This document shows, one piece after another, positions 1-22,700 of a stretch of DNA of 64,000 nucleotides (position 1 is the first letter of the stretch; the number at the start of each line of letters is the position of its first letter). A program made the translations under genes and the position numbers. Under the pieces are notes generated by a model. That model made no database searches. It was not told the origin of the DNA and saw only the letters and a program-made list of their open reading frames with translations. The DNA comes from Corydoras sp. C115 (lineage: Eukaryota > Chordata > Actinopteri > Siluriformes > Callichthyidae). The stretch covers positions 186,001-250,000 of the forward strand of contig JAFMOC010000071.1 of NCBI GenBank assembly GCA_019802505.1, in the 5' to 3' direction.

Positions 1-184
1 ATGTCTGCACTTCCCATTACATTTTTTCTATTACATATTACCAAAATGTAATTTATGAAGTGGTGTATTATTATTAATTTGACAACCATGCACATTCGGT
101 AAATTGTTACTATTTATTTTTGTTTATTGAAAGTAAAATCATTAATAAATAGGTCTTCCACAATGTGATCTAGTCTGGTTTTTA

Positions 185-437
185 AAGTGAACACTGATTG
201 CTGAGTAACAGGATTCTAATTTCTCTTACAATCAAAAACTGCCATCTAGTGGCCAAATTACTGAAATTGATTTGCTGTTTAAATTAATCTGTACTTTATG
301 TTTAAAAATAATGTACTGTATTTAATGCATTAATGGAATGGGAAATGTCAGAGGCCTGTATAATTGTCTATAATGTTATGGCTGAACAAATGGCTCAGCC
401 AATCAGATTTAATGATTTAAGTGTGTATCACCTTTAG
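185..437 (+). repeat. Dispersed repeat with CAGCCAATCAGATTTAATGA core, copy 1
   Basis: Shares blocks with 28083-28345 and 34062-34165: an 'ACTGCCATCTAGTG' block, a 'GGCCTGTAT/GTGCAT...CAATAATGTCA' block and the core CAGCCAATCAGATTTAATGA. Three diverged copies make this an interspersed repeat of unknown class. Confidence 0.6.
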
Positions 438-1621
438 GCCACCTTCGGGCACTGGCACCCAAACTGTATTAAATTAAAAAATGAGTTCCTTCTTAGGCAA
501 TTTTAAACATGGTAAATAGCTTATACAATCCCTTTAGAAACCAGCAAAGTTGACAAAGTATGAACTTTTTATTAGATATGACTGAAATGTACGCAGAGAC
601 CAGATAATGTTGAAGGTGAATAGTTTGAAAAATAAAAATAGTTTTACATGTATAATACATTTTCTTAACAGTTTTACTTAAATTTCCTTAGTTCAGTTTT
701 TGGATTTGAAATGAATTACACTGAGCTGTGAAATAATTTGCCCAAAGCTTTGTTTCTTTTCACTTCCAAAGCACAACAGGAATTTCCTACTAGCAAAAGA
801 TCCCACGCAAAGAACCTGACACTCTGACAGAAAGTGACTGATGAGGCAAATATGAAAAGATTCTCACAAGTGCAGTCCAATGTGTGATACAGTAAAGAGC
901 TGCCAGTGTGTGCAGACCCAATGCACTGCACATTTAACAAATCAACATGAAACAAAAAATGAAAATGAAAAATCAAAGTATGCATTATAATTTTCAGACT
1001 TGTCAAACTGGAGCCAAGCACTTAAATCCAGCCAAATCCACCCAGCTGGAGAAGTCTGCTTAGCTGTGATTGTTGGTAAATAAGGCAGTTCACTCAATAT
1101 TGTTAATTCTTTTTTAAGAAGAAAGCCTGTTTGTGATATTTGGCAAAAATTTTACTTTTCAACAAATCTCAACTTTCTAATATCAAGTTAAAGAGCCTAA
1201 AGTGTGTAAGAGCATATAAAAGATGGGTAAGAGCACATTTCAAGCAAAGTGGGGCAAACTTATCAGCTATTATTACACACTAACTGCAACAAAACACATA
1301 CAGTAAAACATTTTATTCATACAGTTAGCGCTACCGTCCCACAGCGAAAGGGGTTCAACACTTGGTTGGTCTGGTTTGTGGCATCTGTATGTCCTCCCTG
1401 TGACTGAGTGGGTTATCTCTGGGTAATCTGACTACCTTCCACATTCCAAAGACATCCTGATAAGTAAATCGAACTTACTAATTGCGCTCTGATTGTATTG
1501 TTTGTAAAATATGGTTCAGATTTGATGACCTAACTCAATAAACTCAACTCAACAGCGATCCAGCTGTTAAACACAACTGAAAGGATAAGACACACATACT
1601 GTACATACATGTTGTTCTAAG

Positions 1622-2256
1622 TCAGGGGTGCCCACACTTTTCTGGCCTGAGATCTACTTTTTCCATTGGACAGTTCATCGAGATCTACCGGGGTCATCCT
1701 CTATTTTTTAGTATTGTCGAATCTGTTAGAACTGCTCTTTTATTAAACATGGGGAGAACATGGAAACTCCACCCAGATTGGGATTCGAACTGGGAATCCC
1801 TAGCACTGAGAGGAGAACATGCTAACCACTAAGCCACTGTGCTGCCCCCACATGAACATGAACATTAATAAAAGCAAATGCATTTTGAGTTTGACATTGT
1901 AAAAAATATTCACCCCCCCCCCCCCACTCTAAATGAAATTTTAGTTCTTTTTGAGCTTCACTCGTCCTTCACTCATCGTGTCAGTCGAATAAAGTGTAAA
2001 AACACAAACAGAAACTATCTAATGTAGATGATTCTCGAGGCATTGCTTCGGATTTAAGCACGGAGGCGTGGCCACATGCCGGTTTTGGGAACAGCGAGAG
2101 AGACCAGCGATAGAGATCGCGATTTAAAATGAATCACATTGTGTGTGAATGTGTGTGTGTATAAGCGTTTCCGATACTGTGCTGTAAAAAAAGCGCTGAT
2201 ACGTGATAAAAGCTTTTTTTTTCAAACCTCCATCGCGATCTACCTGACACCCCTTC
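1622..2256. mobile_element. hAT-like DNA transposon remnant
   Basis: Left end CAGGGGTGCCCACACTTTT with GATCTAC repeats inside; right end GATCTACCTGACACCCCT. The inverted ends CAGGGGTG...CACCCCT resemble nonautonomous hAT elements. No transposase frame. A SINE fragment (1745-1848) is nested inside. An 8-bp target-site duplication could not be established. Confidence 0.45.
1745..1848 (-). repeat. tRNA-derived SINE (family A), head fragment
   Basis: Minus-strand copy of the window's main SINE: GGATTCGAAC B-box and CTAACCACTAAGCCACTG A-box region, body missing. Confidence 0.75.
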
Positions 2257-2721
2257 ACTTACTTAGTTAGAATACTTACTTAGTATTATGAATGTCGTCT
2301 GTCTGTGTGGTGTCTCTGTACTGGATTTTGCCATTTGCCCTGTGAGCTCTATCACCACAATTACACCAACGAGGATAAGTGGTTTAAAACAATGAATAAA
2401 TTAAAATAAATTAATGTTCCCAGGGTAATAACATTGCTGAATGACTTTAACTGCAGATGATTAATCCATCTGAAAAAACGTATTTAGCCAGACATTAGGT
2501 TGTTTCCGTCTAAAATCTTTCAGGGCTGACATCTGTTCTTCTGGCTCTGAATTACTTTTTTTCTAGATTACTGAAGGAAATTAACATTTGCATTTAGTCA
2601 TTTAGCCGATGCTAAAGCCTTTTGGATTTCCTATAAAGAACTGGAGACACAATGGACCTGATTAAAACTATTTCAAGATTGACATAAACAAAAATTCATT
2701 TAAACATATTGGCAAAAAAAC

Positions 2722-2936
2722 AAGCCCATGTTTCGAGTGCTGGACAGATACACCCAGGACAGGGGGCCAATCTGGGCACACAATGTAGAGCATTCATTTT
2801 AACTTAAATCCATGTTTTTAAACCTTGGGAGGAAACCGGAGAACCCAGATTGGGATTCGATCCTGAATACCCAGTGCTGAGAAGCAAAGAGACATGCTAG
2901 CCACTAAGCTACTACTGTGCTAACTACTGTGCTGCC
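2722..2936 (-). repeat. tRNA-derived SINE (family A), degenerate
   Basis: Minus copy with GGACAGATACACCCAGGACA body and a head region partly duplicated around TAAGCTACTACTGTGCTAAC. Confidence 0.7.
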
Positions 2937-3350
2937 AGTAAAAATTAAAAGGGGAGAAATGAAAATAAAACAAAACAAAACTATACCAAACATCTGTGTT
3001 CCTTCTGACAAGAGAATACAAGTGAAGTGGTCTGAAATTGTAGAATGTGATCAAATCCACCTTGATGATTTGGTTTGGTAATGTTGTAGTAAACTCACAA
3101 AAACATTCATGTTACCAACTTACTGAGAGTTCAGTTACCAAAAAAAAAGATATGTAGTTATCTACAGGCTAGAAGTTTGCAAGTGCATTTCAGTCTGGTT
3201 ATGATTAGGGTTGAATTTAGTAACCACATAGTTAAAAAACACTTCAGTTCTGCAGAGGTTCCAAATTTAATAAAGATACCACTGCTGTCTCTTTGTTCTT
3301 GACAGGAAGGACTGATGGTGTGAGATAGTGCCTTTTCCTGGCTTAGGTCC

Positions 3351-13303
<9,953 letters not shown>

Positions 13304-13640
13304 GACCGCCTGGTTTAAACGCGCTGCAGGATGTCGCGGGCTGGCGGCAGCTCCATGGTGCAACTCGAACTCCGTCGCCGCTACATCAGAACCAGCGCCG
13401 TAATCCAAATGCGGTGAATTGGTGCCGTACACCGAGCCAAATTACCAATTCTGTCGCGTTGTCAGACGATCGTTCAGCAGTTCGACACGTTTGATACCAA
13501 TACGAGAACGTTTAACTTCGTTCTCACTGCGACTGCCTCGTCCTGATTGGAGATGACGCTCATGCATATTAATGAGGCGCTCTTATTCAGTGCGCTGATT
13601 GGACGATGTAGGTGAACGCACCAAGAAACAGATGGATAAA
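13304..13640 (-). promoter_or_regulatory. wnt16: wnt16 promoter and 5' UTR region
   Basis: Relatively GC- and CpG-rich stretch directly upstream of the wnt16 ATG, standing out from AT-rich surroundings. It carries two identical 9-base CTGATTGGA motifs (13543-13551 and 13595-13603), which are NF-Y CCAAT boxes on the gene's strand, plus an ATGCATATTAAT octamer-like element at 13562-13573. No convincing TATA box; the transcription start cannot be fixed from sequence, but should lie roughly 13440-13500 if the CCAAT boxes have their usual spacing. Confidence 0.6.
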
Positions 13641-15096
13641 GTGCGTTCGAATTAGAAATATAACATGAGCAGCGATTTATTACAATAAAATAAAATACCA
13701 AAAATAATATCAATAATACAAAGTAATAGTAAATAATCATGGGCAGAAATAAATATCCATTAAAATCAAAATGGCAAGTTGCTGATGATTCTTTTAGATC
13801 ACACGTTGATCGTGATATATCGATTAAATTAACTCCAATACATACATATTACATATATACATATTACAGGTACATATACACTTAGGTTATATGTATTGTT
13901 TATATTCACTGTTAATGAATATAGTGAAATTTGATTTATTACTCTGATTAAAATAAATGTAATCACATTTTTAAATGTATGGAATAAATATGAAGTGTAT
14001 ATACAAACCAATTTATATTTTTGACAGAGTTAAAATGCTCATCTCTTCAGACTTAACCTTCCGGCTTGCAAAATGTGATTTGTGTACCATCTCGAATTCG
14101 TTTCAGCACATTTTCCCTCTGGGTTCTTTCCCAAATGCAATTTTAAAGACTACACACCAAAGCCTTTAATCTGTATGTCTGTCTTTTATTTTCTGTCTCT
14201 TTGCTCTTTATAAAGTTTCAACAACATAAAGTAATCCAACAATGAAAAATAGTTCATGAAGCATACTACATAAATTCTAAAAATTATAAGCATTCATGTA
14301 TATATTTCATATTGTAATACAAAAAATATTTCAAAATCCTCTACGAAGACAAGTTGTTATTCACAGTGCATATATTTCTTTAATAATCATGGAATAAACA
14401 ATAATATCAAGTGCCTGATCCTGATTGAAATTAATTGGTAACAGAGTATAAATGAATCCTGGTGAATGAGATTCTTTCAAAATTTTAGTTACTATTATTT
14501 AATAGTATTTATTATTTAATTAGTGTTACTTTTCAGAATAGTGTTACAAAAACTAAAAATGCAGACTGAAATATTCTTCAGGACCTTTATATGCAACTCA
14601 TAACTAGGAAAGTAAAAAAATTATATCCAGGTACCCATTCTGGTCATTTTAATGTTAATATCATCTTACATGAGATAATTTAACATTTCCCATTGTGCAA
14701 ATGAAGGTCGGACATGAGAAATGCAGGCATGACCGCATTCCAGCATAAAATAGAAAAAACATCCACTTAAACGAATTCTGAATCAGTAATATATATATAA
14801 AGGCACATGGAAGATATTTTACATGGTTATATTACATTACCAAAAGCATGAAAATAAAATACATCTGTAGAAAAATATACAAGCTATAGAAATGTGAGGT
14901 AATGAAAACCTTCATAAGACCTTTGGCATTTCAGGATCAGCTTTAAGTTAGACAAGGAACAAGATGACATGAGATTTTCCAAAAGTGACAACACAATACA
15001 GTACAGCTTCGAAGGTAATCTCAGATAAAAACCTTTTCAACGTCTTCAGCTACTACAGTGAGGGAACGTCATAAAGATTGTAGAAAGGCTCTCCCA

Positions 15097-15098
<2 letters not shown>

Positions 15099-15131
<33 letters not shown>

Positions 15132-15160
15132 TCACTCACACACACACTCACTCACACTCT
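15099..15160. repeat. CA and ACTC microsatellite
   Basis: CA repeats merging into ACTC repeats between cped1 and wnt16. Confidence 0.95.
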
Positions 15161-15530
15161 AATCATTGCATATTTAATTAAAATGACCAGTCCTTTAATT
15201 TTATACATGTAATATGTCAAAAGCACACAGTCTTAGCAGTAACTTACGTACATGTATTTGGCTGTATTTGGATGTATTTAACCACCAGTATAAATAAGTA
15301 CTCCTAAATATTTACAGTAAGTAGTAATTATTGTTTTACAGTAAATACCTTCATGGGAACATCACAGACCAAAGTTTTGTCCAAAAAATGGCATACTTCA
15401 GAATTCTTTAGATGTGCAGTATTAAGTTAGTACAGTTCAGAAGTATTTTTTCTCAACTCATCTACACTGTCATACATTTTTTATGGCCTCCTCCCTTACA
15501 CATACTTTATATATGCTATATACATAATAT

Positions 15531-16485
15531 ACATAAAAGTTTGGACAGCCCCCCTTTCTTTTGCTCCATTTTTTTGTCCTTTTTTATCAATTTCACTTAC
15601 AATAAAGATGGCCTTTGTAGCTTTATAATTACAGACTGTAGTCCATCTGTTTGTGGACTACAGTACATACTGTGTTAGTCTGCTTTACCCTGTTCTCCAA
15701 ATGTCAGACCCCGAACAGTACCACTACAGAGCAGGTATTATGCAGTATTCAATGCATCGGTGTCAATGCAGAATTGACAATAAACCACCATCCAAATTAT
15801 ACCTGTTCTGTGATGGTCCTGACCAAAAGAGAACAGACAACAAACAGAGGTTCACCACAGAGAAGGTCCTTACAGGCTGTATCACAATCTGATATGGCAG
15901 CATGTGGTGAGGACAGCAGAATCCATTAAAGACAACAAACTGCCAGCCTCAGCTAACATCATCAACTTTGCTTCTTGAGAAAGATCTACTGTATTAGATA
16001 CAGTTGGAGAGAGCCCATTTACCGCCACATTTAGGCCAGAACTACCCCACTAATGCCCAGTTTCTGCCAGCAGATTGTTAAATTCCTGAATAAGCTATGA
16101 ACTTATTAGTGCCATCCCACTAAATTACACTTAATGACACTGATATGAACAACTACTGAATCATTTTACCAAACCTTTCACAATGTTACCTTACTACAAA
16201 GTGCTATTTTCTTCATCTGTTACTCTGTGCATACTCTGTGCATATGTTGTGTATAATTTGCATTTAGTTTGTGTATATTTATAATATTTTTGTTATTGTA
16301 GATAACAATAACATTATATTGTGCCTAACCTTAAGCAGTCCATTGCATAAATGTGCTGTATATGTTGTATAAATAAAAAATAAACCTAAAAAAATGTAAA
16401 CAGGTGTACTACAGTCAATAAGTGTATAGTTTTTCAATTAAGGAGCAAAAAGACGGTGTGTCCAAACTTTTGACTGGTACTGTAT
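15531..16485. mobile_element. TIR element (family E) with LINE-like filling, next to cped1 stop
   Basis: Left end TAAAAGTTTGGAC, right end GTCCAAACTTTTGACTGGTA. Internal hairpin around ACTGTAGTCC...GGACTACAGT (15637-15666). From about 15860 it carries sequence whose translation reads like a LINE reverse transcriptase C terminus (KVLTGCITI). Related copies: 23712-24190 and 57608-58052. Confidence 0.6.
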
Positions 16486-16563
16486 TTACATATTAAATAT
16501 AAGTACAAATCATAATTTAACATCCAGCAACACACCTCGTATTATTACTGGCTCTTATCTCAG

Positions 16564-16779
16564 TCAATCTTGGTGTTGGCTACTGGTCCCATTGTGCATA
16601 TAAGGCATGCACACTCTGCTGAGCAAAATTTCGGAGTAGACTTTGTTCACTGATCCCCTCACGTGGTAGGTTGAACTAAGCTGAGGCACTGTGCTAATAA
16701 CACTCGCAATTTCTCCAGCATGGCTTCCCATTTGAAATCGTAGTTGTAAAGGCACTTCTGGCTGTGATGGCTTACCGAC
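16564..16779 (-). CDS. cped1: cped1 terminal coding exon
   Basis: Acceptor CTCACAG|GTCGG, phase 0; 71 codons and a stop. The only strongly conserved part is YHVRGSVNKVYSEILLSRVC; the start (VGKPSQPEVPLQLRF) is divergent. The C-terminal SSQHQD tail is not one I recognise. It is separated from the previous exon by 7.9 kb, so an intervening small exon cannot be excluded, though the frame is consistent without one. Confidence 0.83.
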   Translation of the reverse strand, partial: VGKPSQPEVPLQLRFQMGSHAGEIASVISTVPQLSSTYHVRGSVNKVYSEILLSRVCMPYMHNGTSSQHQD

Positions 16780-19700
16780 CTGTGAGAAACACGGAAACAA
16801 CAACCGAGTGAGCACTGTGTTTTTTTGGCCCTGTGTTTTTTTTTTTTTAGATGTGAGTGATGGCATTTGTGAAGTAAAAAATATTACTTCTTTACTTCTA
16901 CAATTCATAAACATACGTAATGAACAATTTAAAAGTGGATAATTCAACAGGTTGGATGGATTTATTCTTTATTAATTACTGTAGATAAACAGAAACACAA
17001 TCCATAATCTTACCATAACACTTACCATAACCTTTATTTACAGTGGTGATAGATAAAATATTACTAAATAAATGGCTAGTTACAAAAAGAAATCATATGT
17101 GTAAAAGGAAAGGTTTGTATAAAGACAACCTTTTATGCGCTTTTTATCACAAATGAAGTCTCTTACCTCTTCAGCCATATATATATATATATACTGGGAG
17201 TACTCTCCAGATTCTCCAGTTTCCTCCCACAATACAAAAACATGGATTGAAGGTAAATTAAATGCTCTAAATACCCCTAAATTGCCCCATATAGTGTGTT
17301 TGTATAAGTGAGTGTGTCCAGTGATTGATTGGCGCTCTGTCCTGGATGTCCAGTGCAGATGACCTCACCCCATCCACTTTTGACCCTAGTAGAGTAGTTA
17401 AGCGGATGATAATGAATGAATGAATTACACTGATACCTGTAGCTCCTAATTTACTTCTTCTCCCAGTAGACATTTTTCAGTACAAGATACAACACATTCA
17501 TACAGTTGTTCCACATGAACAGTGTGAACACTTAAATGGTTGTGGATCGTGAATTGATTAGCATGGCTGAAATATGTCCTTTAAAAGGCTTGTTGGCTTG
17601 GAGTTGTTGTGCACTGTAAGATTCCCTCCATCAATTTCCCTATAACAATTTTGTAAACACAGCCTTAAATACTCTCAACAGTACCTCTGAATACATGTGT
17701 AATTAAATGGAATGCTGCTTGAGAATGCTCTTTGCCCACCTAGGTACGAATTTCAGGGTAATGCAATTGTAATATTATTTTTGCCAAAGAGTTCATCTAT
17801 TTAATCAGCTATTTAATGATAAGGAGACCATGAACCATATCAGTACTGCCAGTCTTCATGCTGTAGGTATACAAAGAAAAGATGCTCATACCGCAAAAGT
17901 CAAACAGTTCATCAGAATTAAATGTCATATGTGCATATATTTTTGTTTTATATGAAGATTATATATACATTTTTGGATATATAAAAAATGGTTTAAAAAA
18001 TTATATTCATTTGCTGCAGGAGTATGTAGCCAGTTCTGAAATATTTAGTTTATAAAAGAAATCTGGAAAAAAAGTCCTATAAGTGCCGGGGGTAAAGAAA
18101 TGAGATAAATCATTGTTTTAATGTAAATTTTGTATTATTCTATATTAATATGTTGTATGATAAAATTGGTATTAGGTCAACAAAATGACAAAGTAAATAT
18201 ATTAACACAAAGACATGTGTTGACCTCTTCAACCAGCCAAAAGTATCTTTGTGACAGATTTACCCGACGTGATCCTTAAAATAAAAATGATACATTTCCA
18301 ACCAAGACTCCAGCACATTATTAATTACACAATCCAAATGTTACTAATGTATAAAATACTGTAGTATAACAGCAACCCTGAAAATGAATCAAGAATCTCA
18401 TCTTGTACAAATGTATACAACAGAATGATTGATTTCATGCAGTGCATCATGGGAGCCCCACTGGAGTGTAGCTATTGATACAACAAGCAACACAGCTGTA
18501 AATCCCTGGCTACAACTTGTCTAATTCAAAACAGGAAAATTCCTTACACATGAGGTTATAATAAAATGAGTTGAAGAAGTCACAATTTTTGGGACATTGG
18601 ATGCAAGCTGAGTAATGCATGTGTCAAACAATAAACACCTTCTGGTCTGCTTTCTAATTGTGGTAATTAAAATACTGCATAACCCAAAAGCTTCTCATAA
18701 TCTGCCTGCCCTGTGTCATGGCTATGTGACATGCAAAAACCAGGCGTATGTGTAACCCAATTAAATGCCCATATCTAAAGTTCTATACTCAATATTGGCA
18801 TCCTTTATAGTCTTCATATGGAAGCAAATATCTTCACTTCACACACTCTGTACCCACATCTTCACCCAACCCAGGTTTAATTACCTAAAAAAGACCCACT
18901 AATTGCTAATTGTTCATTAACTGATTTTGCAGCCTATTTATTGCCATATAAAAGAACCACATCAGTTCTATTTAGATTTATTGGTCTGGAAGACCAGGAT
19001 GTGCTGCTTGAAAGGATTGTAAAAACAAAAGGCATGGATGACTATGGAAACAAACAAATACATTTTAAATAATTCGTAATGGGCAAACTGAAACAATAGG
19101 GTTGTTGGGAAGAGCTGACAGGCCTATAGATCAAGCAATTTGAATTAAAGCTTTGGTTAAGCAAGCATTCTTTAGAAAATGGGTCGGGGGGTTGGTAATT
19201 TTCTTTTTGGCATCAACACAAAAGAGTATAAAGCTTGATGCTTGTCCAGTGTATTTTGGCTTTATGTGATTTACACACCAGTGCAAAGGTTTAATATGAC
19301 TTAATAACCTATTATATATAATAACATAATATAGCTGTAGCATAATGATAAAATAATATACAGGATTAGAGGGCAGCTTGTTTATATGACAAACATCATG
19401 GACTGTAATTGGCATATTGGTGTAATTCAACCATTTTAACTTTAAAATGTGCATCATACCTTATACAGCTCAGAAAGTATATAGACAGGCCTTTAAATTA
19501 AGAAAGTCAAACCAAATGGGTTATATTATAAATGATAATATTAAAATAGCTGATGTTTTAACAGCATTACAGCCATTAAGTTTTAGAAGACGTTACGGGA
19601 CAGATTGGTCCTAAAATATACACATTTACAGATTAAAAATCATTAACTACAACATAAGATTTTCAAAAGCCCATTTTAAGCTTTAAAAGGAGGTTGATGT

Positions 19701-22700
19701 CCCATTTTGGGAGTTCAACAGACTGGGGTTCTACTGTGGTCACTAAAATTTTAGATTTAAAGAGCTTTGAAAAGAGTGGTGATGGTTTGGTCCTTTAAAT
19801 ATATTACTACTAAATCACTACTGACAATGTAAAATAACAGACAAGTTTTGACAGCAATTAAGGAACTCTTGATTAATATCTCTTTATTAAATATGCTAAT
19901 CTTGGTAAAAAAAAATAAACAAACATCTTGTTTGGGCTTCAGAGACTTTTAATCTATCCAATTTCTAAAATAAGCTAGACTGCTGATTACTTCGTAATTG
20001 TTTCTTTTTATAAACTCTAGCTCATTGCAGCTCTCCTTAGTGTAAAGTTATTCCACATGACCACACCTACTTTTCTCCACTGGAAGGCTGTCAGGACATT
20101 CAAGGCCTGCTCTGAAAACCTGAAAATATCTGAATCATGAATACTTATTAAATAATACCAAATGCTCTGTCCACTCCCTTTCATAGCGTTTCCCCTGGTT
20201 GAGCCACTGTCAGATGTGTAATGTCTTATTAAAGCATTTGACCCATCAGATTTCAGCATCATTGGTTGCCAGCTTTTAAATGTTTTGGCTAGGCCCAGTA
20301 GCATTAAATAAATGTAGATTACCCTGCTTCAGCCAATCAGATTTTGAGTTGGCAGTACCAAAAAATTCTAATAGGCATGTTATGTCAGCACGTTCATGCC
20401 CTCTGATTGGAGGGTACTTTTGATGAGCAGACATATTCAGCCAATTTAAACTTATAACAGAAACACAACCCGACTTTTAGCCTTAGCTTTGATGGCAGTA
20501 AATGGACTTCTTTCTGGTGTTATTTTCATAATATTGCAATGTTACGAGGATATTGTTGGTGATTTTCATATTTGGCTACACGAGTATAACTGGGTGAGTA
20601 CCAGAGACAGAATATTATATATTATATATACACTATTTTATATATTTTTTAGAAAGTGTATATAGGCTGTATAAATAAATGTAAAGACTAATGTAAAAAG
20701 TGAACATTTAACATAACAGCATTCACATTTCTCATCATCTACCTGTTTTTAAAGTATCCAAATGAATAATAACTTTTTGACATCTTTACTCTATGTTTTT
20801 TGTTTTTTCAAGCACATTAATGCCTTTAGCTTTTTAATTGCTTCCTTTTTTACCACATTGGAACTTTATCGTCTAAGACGACTTTCCATACATGCAGCCA
20901 ATTTGCACGATCTTATATCCACTCTCATATTTTTTAATGATTTCCTTCTTAAACATAATCATGTTATTGTTCTTTTTCCTCGTTGGGCTACTGGCTCTAG
21001 AAACTTAAATTTTACTTAGCAATGGAAGCACAGTGAGATTTGTGCACATCATGTGAACCAGCGAAAACAGAGATGTGATTTTGTGAAGAAAACCGAGGAA
21101 CATCGAATCCGGTGATATCTTAAGTCAACAAAAACAGGTTCTACTGAATTTTCTTCTAGTCATATACATTAGAACTTAAAGTTAAAGTCAGACAAATTTA
21201 CTCGCTAACACACAGCTGTTGGGTTACCATGGGCTGTTTGCTTACCACGACAGGAGTGGTGCTGCTACGACTACAAAGGCAATGCTCCAAGTGGGCACAG
21301 TGTGTGCAGCAGCATTAGGACTGAATCAATAAGCACCCTTTTCCTGTTTTTGGTTATTTTATTCAATTTGGGTAGGGTGCACATGCTCTATGAGGGTAAA
21401 TGTCTTGTGGTAAGAGTAGTCACATGATCTGAGATATTATATATTGCTTTTATTACATTTATTTAATACATTTCAATAAACTTTTAAATCTAATATTTGT
21501 CTCTTGTGGTTCTGTCTCATGTGGTTGTATTCGGCATGCCCACATTTCGTAGCAGCATGCCATGTCCCCGTAACAGTAAGTAGTTTTAATCAGTAAAACA
21601 TGTTGCTTTAGTTTATTCTTCTCTCTACTTCTAATGAGTTGAATAACATTTTAATAAATCTTGTTCAGGCAAAACAACTTATGACATTCAACTTATTCAT
21701 TCATTCAATCATTCATTCATTCATTATCTCCCGCTTTATCCTCTATTAGGGTCGCGGTGGGGTTCTCCATCGCTGGGCACACACTCACTCACACAGACAC
21801 ACTCTATATGGGGCAATTTTGTGAATTCAATTGACTTGATCCATGTTTTTGGACTGTAGGAGGAAACCGGAGAACCCGGAGGAAACCCACGCGGACACGG
21901 GGAGAACATGGAAACTCCACCCAGATGGGGATTCGAACCGGGAATCCCTAGCGCTGAGAGGCAAACGTGCTAACCACTAAGCCACCGTGCCGCCCTTCAA
22001 TTTATTCCACTTATGTAATTTAAATTTTAAGCTAAATTATTAAAAATGCAGATTTGCATAATAGTATCTGTTCTACTGGTACACACATTTGAGGACTACA
22101 TTAAGAAGATGCACATGATTTTGATATACTGCTCTACAACTGTGGTCAAAAACCCTTGATTAAAAATATCGCTTACTTACACATATTACACATATTTTTA
22201 ATCTTTTATTTTTGTTGTTTAATTATTTAATTTTATCAAATCTAATCAAATGCCTCACATCAAAAACAAAAAGAAAGTACCTGACGAGCATATTTCTTAG
22301 ATTCTTAGTTATTTGAAATAACACTAAAGTTCTCCAATTTGCTTTTAAGGTCACCAAAAAGAGAAAATCCTTTCCCACGCACCGGTGTTATGATTTTCAA
22401 TCAAAACAGATACTGTATCCTTTCTTTGCAAATGATGTTATCCAACATTCCGATACCATAGATACCATACAAATATGATATCAGTTCACAGATGTTTGCT
22501 ACATAAAGCAGCTTGGAGGTAAAAAGTCTCTAAGAATCTCTATTAGCACTCCTAATCAAACCTCAACAATTGGTTCTTTTGAAACAATACAAAAAACATC
22601 AACATAAAATTTGTATAAGTTGCATAGTAGGCAAAAAATGTTTTTTCATTCATTCATTATCTTCCGCTTTATCCTCTATTAGGGTCGCGGTGGGGTTCCC

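Larger units (their letters stand above)
1..3350. other. wnt16 3' flank / possible 3' UTR
   Basis: No coding exon recognised on either strand. The open frame at 716-1021 has no domain and low-complexity composition. The block holds a dispersed repeat (185-437), a hAT-like remnant (1622-2256), partial SINEs and a C-rich tract at 1915-1926. fam3c would be expected beyond the left edge, tail to tail with wnt16; a plus-strand AATAAA at 631-636 could belong to such a 3' UTR, but nothing here proves it. Confidence 0.5.
13641..16563. other. cped1-wnt16 intergenic segment (cped1 3' UTR not delimited)
   Basis: Space between the cped1 stop and wnt16 promoter. It contains a CA/ACTC microsatellite (15099-15160) and a TIR element with LINE-like filling (15531-16485) that ends 78 bp from the cped1 stop. 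The cped1 poly(A) signal should be in here: minus-strand AATAAA occurs at 14513-14508 and 14190-14185. No other gene seen. Confidence 0.6.
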
